NCBI GenBank assembly: GCA_021772295.1
Contig: JAJFMG010000066.1
Coordinates: forward strand, 1-6,020
Length of the DNA: 6,020 nt
Origin: Chlamydiota bacterium
Lineage (GTDB): Bacteria; Chlamydiota; Chlamydiia; Chlamydiales; Simkaniaceae
Direction of reading: 5' to 3'
Part shown: piece by piece, positions 1 through 5,025 of the stretch
How the letters are laid out: the number at the start of each line of letters is the position of its first letter
How positions within the stretch are numbered: the first letter of the stretch is position 1
Position numbers and translations under genes: made by a program
Notes under the pieces: model-generated
Told to the model about the DNA's origin: nothing
The model's input: the letters and a program-made list of their open reading frames with translations, nothing else
The model's database searches: none

Positions 1-638
1 ACCATCGATTTATCTCGATTTAAATACGATGTAAGACTTGGAACTATCCCCTGATAACTAAAGGAAGTAAAAATTACTGGCAGACCTAAAAACGCTGCTC
101 CAAGTGATGAACGTGATAGTAGATCCCATTGCACATGCCTCATTCCAAAAACAATAAAAAGGGCAAATGATAAAACAAGTCCAACCATCAGAAGTGAATT
201 GATTCTATCAACAAAATGTGTCCCCAAGTAAACAAAACCGCCGAAAAATATCACAAAAATGGCTGCTGCCACAGGGTGTGGAATATTTCCTTGAAAAAGG
301 GATACAATAAAACCCGCACCACCAGCAATATAGGCAATAGTTAAAGTATAAAATAAAAATAAATATAGAATCCAAGCAGCTGCTTTTCCCGACTTTCCAA
401 GCAAGTGCTGCGACATTGAAATAATATTTGCATTCTGTGGCATACAAAGACATATTTCAAGAAGAAGCAACCCTGTTGCCATACTAAATGCATAACATAA
501 AAAATAGATTAGAATCGATGGCAAAAAGCCACCTTGGGCGGTAACAAGAGGCAATGCAAGCATTCCAGCTCCAATTGCTGTTCCTGCTACAAGCAGAACA
601 CCCCCAAATGCTTTTCTATAAGAAAAATCTTTCTTCAT
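1..638 (-). CDS. tyrP: Aromatic amino acid permease, HAAAP (Trp/Tyr permease) family, N-terminal part
   Basis: An inner-membrane secondary transporter, probably importing tyrosine or tryptophan by ion symport. The reading frame starts with ATG at 638-636 and stays open to the window edge, giving 212 residues of a family usually about 400 long; the C-terminal half lies outside. Seen in the translation: a first membrane helix at about residues 10-33 with the Gly/Ala-rich block GTAIGAGMLALP (19-30), typical of HAAAP proteins, then hydrophobic segments at about 38-62, 86-115, 122-139 and 147-166. A further segment begins near 181 and leads into FTSFSYQGIVPSLTSYL (190-206), which matches the family's conserved SFgyqg..PSL region. 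The start is supported by being just upstream of the first helix, with a modest AAGAG ribosome site. Chlamydiae often carry one or two tyrP genes; exact substrate cannot be read from sequence. The gene diverges from pcnB. Family assignment is strong, the symbol less so. Confidence 0.88.
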   Translation of the reverse strand, partial: MKKDFSYRKAFGGVLLVAGTAIGAGMLALPLVTAQGGFLPSILIYFLCYAFSMATGLLLLEICLCMPQNANIISMSQHLLGKSGKAAAWILYLFLFYTLTIAYIAGGAGFIVSLFQGNIPHPVAAAIFVIFFGGFVYLGTHFVDRINSLLMVGLVLSFALFIVFGMRHVQWDLLSRSSLGAAFLGLPVIFTSFSYQGIVPSLTSYLNRDKSM

Positions 639-698
639 TTATGACTCTTTTTTTTCGTTTCTAGCATATTAATAAAACCCATCTTTTTTCTCATGTTA

Positions 699-728
699 AT
701 TACACCCTAATGATTAGTTTTTTTTCAA
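699..728 (-). promoter_or_regulatory. Candidate sigma70-type promoter of the permease gene, with a palindrome in its spacer
   Basis: Read on the minus strand there is TTGAAA (728-723), an 18-bp spacer and TGTAAT (704-699), each box matching consensus at five of six positions. Initiation would fall near 690-693, leaving a leader of about 55 nt before the permease ATG. The spacer contains a short perfect inverted repeat CTAAT-G-ATTAG (707-717), a position where a dimeric repressor could block polymerase. AT-rich DNA produces such boxes by chance, so this is a candidate only. Confidence 0.45.
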
Positions 729-739
729 AAAATCCGATT

Positions 740-766
740 TTGCTTATTACACCTTTGTGCTAAGAT
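740..766 (+). promoter_or_regulatory. Weak candidate promoter for pcnB (extended -10)
   Basis: TGC-TAAGAT at 758-766 resembles an extended -10 box, and TTGCTT at 740-745 could be a -35 box but with a short 15-bp spacer. Initiation would fall near 772-775, almost on the pcnB ATG at 776, so the message would be leaderless or nearly so. No better plus-strand promoter was found in the intergenic region. Low confidence. Confidence 0.25.
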
Positions 767-775
767 GAGAGAACA

Positions 776-2056
776 ATGACAAATAAATATAATTTAAGCA
801 ATTTCGTGCAGCCTAGAATTTACTCAGAAAAAGACCATGATATTTCAATAAAGTCCATTGATTTGCACGCTCTGTATATCATTGAAAAGTTAAAGGACGC
901 AGGATTCAAAGCTTATCTTGTCGGCGGCTCTGTCAGGGACCTTCTTCTAAAGACAAAACCTAAAGATTTTGATATATCAACCTCAGCTAAACCTGAAGAA
1001 ATTAAAAAAATTTTTCGAAACTGCATCTTGATTGGAAGAAGGTTCAGGCTCGCTCATATCCGTTTTGGAAGAAAAGTATATGAGGTTGCCACCTTTCGAT
1101 CGGGTCAAGAGAGTGATGAACTGATCATACATGATAACGTTTGGGGAACTGAAGAAGAAGATGTTCTAAGAAGAGACTTTACGATCAACGGGCTCTATTA
1201 CGATCCGACCAACCAAACCATCATCGATTATGTCGGCGGCTTCGATGACACACTTAAAAAACACATGCGCTGCATTGGACATCCATTCAAACGATTTAAA
1301 CAAGATCCAGTTCGTATGATCAGACTTTTAAAGTTCGAGGCAAGATTTGGTTTCACAACAGATCAAGAAACAGAGGTTGCCATGCTTGAGTGCCGTGCAG
1401 AAATCTGCAAAAGTTCGCAAGCTCGTATTCTCGAAGAACTACTTCGAATGCTTGAGTCTGGCCACTCGCAAACCTTTTTTCATCTCATGAGCGAAAAAGG
1501 GCTTTTACAGTTTTTACTTCCAAGCGCCTCCTCTTTTTTAGAAAAACGAGAGGGAAATGAAATCTATTCTTATTTAGAAGAAATTGACCGTATTATACTT
1601 GATCCAGAAGAACAACCTCTGAATCGAGCTATTTTACTCTCCGCTTTTCTTTTTCCTCATTTTGAAAGTCATATCAATAAGCGCTTTGTGCAGTTTGAAA
1701 AATACCCCAGTCTTGAGACTATCTATAATGAATCATTACAAGTGATTACTGATATTTTTGGATCGTTTTTTACGATTCCAAAAAGGCTTAAATTTCATGT
1801 CTCTTGCATCTTGAGTTCCCAGTATCGAATAACGCCCCTTAAGAAAAAACCTCTAGCTAAACTTCGAGTTCCTCGGATTATAGAATTTGGTGATGCAGTA
1901 ATCTTTTTAAAAATTCGATCCCTGATTGAGCCCGGCCTTCAAACCCTTGTTAAAACCTGGGAAGAGCTGCTCATTACAAATCCACCTACTAGATCAATCC
2001 AAGCACCAAAGAAAAGATATGGATATCCAAAAAATCGAAAACGAAGATCATCTTAA
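776..2056 (+). CDS. pcnB: Poly(A) polymerase I, class II nucleotidyltransferase
   Basis: Adds 3' poly(A) tails to RNA in the cytoplasm, which marks transcripts for exonucleolytic decay. The 426-residue protein (E. coli PcnB is about 465) has the nucleotidyltransferase head motif LVGGSVRDLLL (48-58) followed by the two catalytic aspartates in DFD (64-66). RNCILIGRRFRLAHIRFG (81-98) matches the signature that separates bacterial poly(A) polymerases from the related CCA-adding enzymes. RRDFTING (132-139) and DPVRMIRL (177-184) are the conserved neck motifs of the class II family. The C-terminus is strongly basic (KKRYGYPKNRKRRSS), as expected for RNA binding, and this tail is encoded where the next gene overlaps. 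The ATG at 776 is preceded only by a weak GAGAG. It is the first gene of the pcnB-hydrolase-lpxB unit; I recall pcnB and lpxB as neighbours in Chlamydia too. A CCA-adding role is less likely given the signature. Confidence 0.94.
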   Translation: MTNKYNLSNFVQPRIYSEKDHDISIKSIDLHALYIIEKLKDAGFKAYLVGGSVRDLLLKTKPKDFDISTSAKPEEIKKIFRNCILIGRRFRLAHIRFGRKVYEVATFRSGQESDELIIHDNVWGTEEEDVLRRDFTINGLYYDPTNQTIIDYVGGFDDTLKKHMRCIGHPFKRFKQDPVRMIRLLKFEARFGFTTDQETEVAMLECRAEICKSSQARILEELLRMLESGHSQTFFHLMSEKGLLQFLLPSASSFLEKREGNEIYSYLEEIDRIILDPEEQPLNRAILLSAFLFPHFESHINKRFVQFEKYPSLETIYNESLQVITDIFGSFFTIPKRLKFHVSCILSSQYRITPLKKKPLAKLRVPRIIEFGDAVIFLKIRSLIEPGLQTLVKTWEELLITNPPTRSIQAPKKRYGYPKNRKRRSS

Positions 2057-2780
2057 GATTGCATATCTTGGGCCAGATATTTCTTTGGGGCCAAAACCCG
2101 CCATCTTTTATTTTGCGCTCAGTGAAAAAGACTCCCTCCATCTCTCCCCTTTTAATCACCCTGCAAAATTCATCTTAGAGCAAAATCCAGACTGCAGGAT
2201 TTTTTCAATAACACTTCCTGGTCATGAAGAGGGGCTCGCAAAAGAAAATGCAATCTCTTACTGGGCGCAAAAGCTCCAATCAAACGATGATATACTTACA
2301 GATTTTTTCCAAAAAGCATCTACCGCTATAAACAACATGATCAAATCAGGACAGTTAATCTCTGATAAAACAGCTTTTATGGGCCTTTCTAGAGGTGTAT
2401 TTATTGCAGCTCACATTGCAGCAATGATGCCTAATATAAAAATAGTTTTAGGGTTTGCTCCTCTAACAGAACTCACAGCTGCCAAAGAATTTGAAACTAT
2501 GCAATCTGAGCAATTGCACAAGCTAAACCTTTCGAATCTCGTGCCAAAACTATATGACAAAACAATTCGTTTTTACATTGGGAACAATGACACCAGAGTC
2601 TCGACAAGCAAATGCTTTCATTTAATCGAATCTCTTGCTAAATACGCCTCCGAAAATCGATTACGCACCAGCCTAATTGAACTCCACATTACCCCATCTA
2701 TTGGATATATGGGCCATGGAACCTCAGACAAAACTTTCCTAGATGGATCCACTTGGATTTCGGAGCGACTTAATGAGTAA
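2019..2780 (+). CDS. Alpha/beta hydrolase (serine hydrolase) of unknown substrate
   Basis: A 253-residue protein with the layout of an alpha/beta hydrolase, probably an esterase, thioesterase or prolyl-oligopeptidase-like enzyme. The nucleophile elbow is GLSRG (122-126, Ser124). IGNNDTRV (187-194) gives the likely acid Asp191 and GYMGHG (229-234) the likely His233, in the correct order and spacing for a catalytic triad. ITLPGHEEG (64-72) resembles the strand and loop that often forms the oxyanion region. No signal peptide or membrane helix is visible, so it should be cytoplasmic. I chose the ATG at 2019; the frame is open back to a TTG at 1926, but that would overlap pcnB by 131 bp. The chosen start still overlaps pcnB by 38 bp and has only a weak purine-rich AAAGAAAAG before it, which suggests coupling to pcnB translation. 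The stop overlaps the lpxB start by 8 bp. The family call is firm; the substrate is unknown. Confidence 0.82.
   Translation: MDIQKIENEDHLKIAYLGPDISLGPKPAIFYFALSEKDSLHLSPFNHPAKFILEQNPDCRIFSITLPGHEEGLAKENAISYWAQKLQSNDDILTDFFQKASTAINNMIKSGQLISDKTAFMGLSRGVFIAAHIAAMMPNIKIVLGFAPLTELTAAKEFETMQSEQLHKLNLSNLVPKLYDKTIRFYIGNNDTRVSTSKCFHLIESLAKYASENRLRTSLIELHITPSIGYMGHGTSDKTFLDGSTWISERLNE
2762..2765 (+). promoter_or_regulatory. Ribosome binding site that fixes the lpxB start
   Basis: GGAG lies inside the end of the hydrolase gene, 7 nt before the ATG at 2773. This favours 2773 over the in-frame ATG at 2743, which has no comparable site and would add ten residues ahead of the conserved N-terminal strand. 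Confidence 0.6.
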
Positions 2781-3975
2781 ACATATCTTTGTCTTTGCAG
2801 GAGAACATAGTGGTGATCTTTTAGGATCATCCCTAATTCAAAATTTGAAAAACGAGCATCCTAATCTACGCATTTCTGCAGTTGCTGGCCCTAAAATGCG
2901 AGCAGAGAATATCGACTGCATTCTTCCTATGGAAAAATTCCAAGTCATGGGATTTTTTGATATCATTTCCTATCTACCTAAACTTATTTCTCAGTTTCGC
3001 AATATCCGTAAATGGATTATCAAAAACAAACCAGATGTGTGTATCTTTATCGATTATGCTGAGTTTTCTCTCCTCATGCAAAAGAGTCTAAAAAAGAAAA
3101 ATCTACCCATTAAACTTGTGCAATATGTGTCACCAAGCGTATGGGCATGGAGAGCGAGACGCATAAAACCAATGAGTAAATCCTTGGATTTACTTTTATC
3201 GATCCTCCCTTTTGAAAAAGAGTTTTTTTCTAAGACGTCTCTACCTGTGCAATATGTAGGCAATCCCCTTATCACAAAAAAAGAGTCTTACACATATCTT
3301 TCAAATTGGAGACAAAAGAACAACTTGTCTGAAAAAAAACCTATCCTAGCCATTTTTCCAGGTAGTAGAACTCATGAAATTCAAAGAAATTTACCTCTTC
3401 AACTCCAAGTTGCAAAAAAGGCATTAGAAGATCATCCAAATCTTCAGATGGTTTTGTCAGCATCAAGCCATAGTGACCTAATCGAAAAAGTATCTGCTCA
3501 GCACTTTACAAAACCCATTACAATCATCAACGCGACATCTAATTATAATTTAATGAAAAATACTGATTTTGCTCTAGCAACATCTGGCACAGTGACTTTA
3601 GAGCTTGCTCTTCATAAAGTCCCGACCATTGTTACTTTTGCCATTACAAAAAAGGATCTGTTTCTTGCAAGACGCGTACTTAGAATTCGCATGCCATATT
3701 TTGCACTTCCCAATATCATTTTTAAGAAAGAACTTTTCCCTGAATTCTTTGGGCCAAACTTTACTTTTGATAATATCTATAATGCGCTAAATGCTTATTT
3801 ATCTCAAAAAAAGTGCTCCAGAGATGTATCTAGTAATTGCTCGAAGCTTAGCGCTATACTTGGAACTCAAAACGCTTCAATTTGCGCTTCAGAGCAAATT
3901 ACCATTCTTTTAAATTCTCGAACGTGCGAATCACCTTCTAACAAATCTCCAGAATTCATTATTCAATCTCAATAA
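2773..3975 (+). CDS. lpxB: Lipid-A-disaccharide synthase
   Basis: Glycosyltransferase of family GT19 that joins UDP-diacylglucosamine and lipid X into the lipid A disaccharide at the cytoplasmic face of the inner membrane. The 400-residue protein (family about 380) shows the motifs in order: AGEHSGD (9-15), VAGPKM (37-42), VMG (58-60), FIDYAEF (92-98), YVSPSVWAWRARRIK (118-132), LPFE (145-148), YVGNPL (161-166), FPGSRTHEI (195-203), ATSGTVTLE (269-277), ALPNIIF (311-317) and PEFFGP (323-328). By recalled alignment, Asp94 and Arg199 correspond to the essential E. coli Asp98 and Arg201. Two conserved positions differ: Glu97 in place of the second Asp of IDxPDF, and Asn165 in place of the His of GHPL. 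The last 50 residues are Ser/Cys-rich and not recognisable. The start overlaps the hydrolase stop (ATGAGTAA). It lacks the long N-terminal extension I recall for Chlamydia LpxB. Confidence 0.95.
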   Translation: MSKHIFVFAGEHSGDLLGSSLIQNLKNEHPNLRISAVAGPKMRAENIDCILPMEKFQVMGFFDIISYLPKLISQFRNIRKWIIKNKPDVCIFIDYAEFSLLMQKSLKKKNLPIKLVQYVSPSVWAWRARRIKPMSKSLDLLLSILPFEKEFFSKTSLPVQYVGNPLITKKESYTYLSNWRQKNNLSEKKPILAIFPGSRTHEIQRNLPLQLQVAKKALEDHPNLQMVLSASSHSDLIEKVSAQHFTKPITIINATSNYNLMKNTDFALATSGTVTLELALHKVPTIVTFAITKKDLFLARRVLRIRMPYFALPNIIFKKELFPEFFGPNFTFDNIYNALNAYLSQKKCSRDVSSNCSKLSAILGTQNASICASEQITILLNSRTCESPSNKSPEFIIQSQ

Positions 3976-4187
3976 ACCGATTGATCCGCTGATTTTTCAA
4001 AGACAGACAAACACTTTTCTGCAACCTGAGTCACATTCTCAGCAAGTTCTGCTAGCTCTACTAGAGCAGGATCTTGAAAAATAATTTGCCTATTTCGAAA
4101 CACCACCCGCTCACCTGGAACTTCAGGATTTAGCAGAAAATTATTACCACCTAAATAATTAGCAGGTAATTGTAAGTTTGCAGCCAC
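3969..4187 (-). CDS. Small hypothetical protein, 72 residues, GTG start
   Basis: I do not recognise this protein. The frame starts with GTG at 4187-4185; no ATG lies upstream in frame before a stop. AGG at 4197-4195 is a possible ribosome site. Codons are rich in G at the first position, which looks coding, and a near-consensus promoter sits just upstream. The N-terminal half (LQLPANYLGGNNFLLNPEVPG) is Asn/Pro/Gly-rich and hydrophobic in patches but not a signal peptide. From about residue 39 (DPALVELAELAENVTQVAEK) a long amphipathic helix or short coiled coil is likely, with one cysteine in CLSVFEK. It is soluble by appearance. The stop lies within the last codons of lpxB, so the two genes converge with a 7-bp overlap and no visible terminator between them. 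It could be a lineage-specific small protein; a chance ORF remains possible. Confidence 0.55.
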   Translation of the reverse strand: MAANLQLPANYLGGNNFLLNPEVPGERVVFRNRQIIFQDPALVELAELAENVTQVAEKCLSVFEKSADQSVY

Positions 4188-4220
4188 AATAAAACCTATT
4201 ATTAGAATTAATATAGTTTA

Positions 4221-4249
4221 ATTATAATTCGTTTTTTACTAAAAAGCAA
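4221..4249 (-). promoter_or_regulatory. Near-consensus sigma70-type promoter for the 72-residue ORF
   Basis: On the minus strand TTGCTT (4249-4244) is followed by an optimal 17-bp spacer and a perfect TATAAT (4226-4221). Initiation near 4214 would leave a leader of about 27 nt before the GTG start. It is the best match to a housekeeping promoter in the window and is the main independent support for the small gene. The surrounding DNA is very AT-rich, which raises the chance of an accidental match. Confidence 0.6.
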
Positions 4250-4273
4250 ATTTTTATTAAATTAACTATTGAT

Positions 4274-4303
4274 TTTTCTGGATATTATCCAGAAAATTGG
4301 ATA
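4274..4303. repeat. Perfect 23-bp palindrome plus a third half-site, candidate operator
   Basis: Positions 4274-4284 and 4286-4296 are exact reverse complements around a single centre base (4285), with core TGGATA-T-TATCCA. A third copy of TGGATA follows at 4298-4303, forming a second inverted repeat with the TATCCA at 4286-4291 across 6 bp. The array overlaps the candidate -35 box and spacer of the yceD promoter, a usual repressor location. No run of T follows it on either strand in the manner of an intrinsic terminator. The binding protein is unknown. Confidence 0.55.
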
Positions 4304-4307
4304 GAAT
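4279..4307 (+). promoter_or_regulatory. Candidate promoter of the yceD-rpmF-plsX operon
   Basis: TAGAAT at 4302-4307 matches the -10 consensus at five of six positions; TGGATA at 4279-4284 is a poor -35 box (four of six) at 17 bp. Initiation near 4314 would leave a leader of about 18 nt that just includes the AAAGG ribosome site (4321-4325). A weak -35 box overlapped by a palindrome fits a regulated promoter, but this is inference. Confidence 0.4.
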
Positions 4308-4331
4308 CTTCCGCAAATACAAAGGTTTTCA

Positions 4332-4817
4332 ATGACAACAGATCAATTCAAAATATATATTGATAGACTTGATGAAGGAAAAGAAGAGAAAATTATAATT
4401 TCTCCAGACCTCTCATTTCTGGATTTAGCAGCGGATGAACTTACTTTTGAAGAACCTATACAGGTTTCGGGAAAGGCCTATATCTCAAATACACATCTGA
4501 TCATCCAATTACGTATCTGCCTAGTGGCAAAGCTGCCATGCAGTATCTGTAATGAGCAAACTCGGGTCGATATTGATGTGAAGAACTTCTATTTAACAGA
4601 AGAAATAGCCAAAATATCAGGATCTGTATATGATTATAGGGAAAAATTACGGGAAGCAATTATTTTAGAAGTACCTCAGTTTGTAGAGTGCGACGGTAAT
4701 TGTCCCCAAAGAGAAGAGTTAAGGCAATATTTAGGGAAAAAGACAGAAGATTCTCAACAAAATGAATCTGATGCTCAATTCCCCTTTTCCACTTTAGATA
4801 CGCATTTGGAAGAGTAA
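4332..4817 (+). CDS. yceD: YceD/DUF177 family protein
   Basis: A 161-residue acidic cytoplasmic protein of the YceD (DUF177) family, nearly always encoded directly before rpmF and linked to large-subunit rRNA or ribosome maturation; the biochemical role is not settled. The family's paired cysteines are present: LPCSIC (68-73) and VECDGNCPQRE (118-128), that is Cys70, Cys73, Cys120 and Cys124, a probable metal site. The N-terminal half is a beta-rich stretch ending in the hydrophobic strand LIIQLRICLVAKL. After residue about 134 the tail is a low-complexity acidic and Gln/Ser-rich extension. The ATG has AAAGG 6 nt upstream, a good ribosome site. It opens a tight operon, with 17 nt to rpmF. Assignment rests on both cysteine spacing and position; position alone would not suffice. 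Confidence 0.85.
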   Translation: MTTDQFKIYIDRLDEGKEEKIIISPDLSFLDLAADELTFEEPIQVSGKAYISNTHLIIQLRICLVAKLPCSICNEQTRVDIDVKNFYLTEEIAKISGSVYDYREKLREAIILEVPQFVECDGNCPQREELRQYLGKKTEDSQQNESDAQFPFSTLDTHLEE

Positions 4818-4834
4818 GATTTTAGGAGAAAATA

Positions 4835-5017
4835 ATGGCAGTACCACGTAATCGCAAATCAAATTCGAGAAAGCACACTAAAAGATCTCATATGGCAAAA
4901 GATGCGCTTCAGTTCAACTCGTGCAAAAACTGTCATAAACCAAGACTTCCTCATAGAGCTTGCTCTCATTGTGGATTCTACAATGGAAAGCAAGTTTTCA
5001 GTAAAGACGAAGCTTAA
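4835..5017 (+). CDS. rpmF: 50S ribosomal protein L32 (bL32)
   Basis: A 60-residue basic protein of the large ribosomal subunit, the normal length for bL32. It begins with MAVPRNRKSNSRKHTKRSH, the hallmark of the family (MAVPk.k.S..r...RR.H), and carries an intact zinc ribbon: CKNC (30-33) and CSHC (43-46) separated by nine residues. It is therefore the zinc-binding C+ form rather than the cysteine-free form some bacteria express under zinc limitation. The strongest ribosome site of this operon, AGGAG (4824-4828), precedes the ATG by 6 nt, consistent with the high output a ribosomal protein needs. It sits between yceD and plsX, 8 nt before the latter, the arrangement found across many bacterial phyla. 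Confidence 0.97.
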   Translation: MAVPRNRKSNSRKHTKRSHMAKDALQFNSCKNCHKPRLPHRACSHCGFYNGKQVFSKDEA

Positions 5018-5025
5018 AATCTAAA

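Noticed and set aside
208..453. 81-residue minus-strand frame
   Set aside because: It lies wholly inside the permease coding sequence on the same strand in another frame; the permease frame has clear family motifs and the peptide has no recognisable features.
1926..2018. Longer start (TTG at 1926) for the hydrolase
   Set aside because: It would overlap pcnB by 131 bp, and the extra 31 residues read as out-of-frame pcnB sequence. ATG at 2019 gives a normal hydrolase N-terminus.
2743..2772. Upstream ATG for lpxB
   Set aside because: The added ten residues are the out-of-frame end of the hydrolase; the ATG at 2773 has GGAG at the right distance and places AGExSGD at the usual residue 9.
2618..3275. 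Short frames inside hydrolase and lpxB (2618-2830 minus, 2882-3091 plus, 3054-3275 minus)
   Set aside because: All overlap well-supported genes in other frames and show no family motif.
3605..3790. 61-residue plus-strand frame inside lpxB
   Set aside because: Leu/Phe-rich shadow of the conserved lpxB C-terminal region; the lpxB frame holds the TSGT..LE and LPNII motifs here.
4055..4067. Inverted repeat GCTCTA-C-TAGAGC
   Set aside because: Only 6-bp arms, inside the small minus-strand ORF and explained by its Leu/Glu codons; no flanking U-run and no second copy found.
4274..4296. Palindrome read as an intrinsic terminator
   Set aside because: The stem is only moderately GC-containing and is followed on each strand by AAAA rather than a U-tract; it lies inside a promoter region rather than right after a gene.
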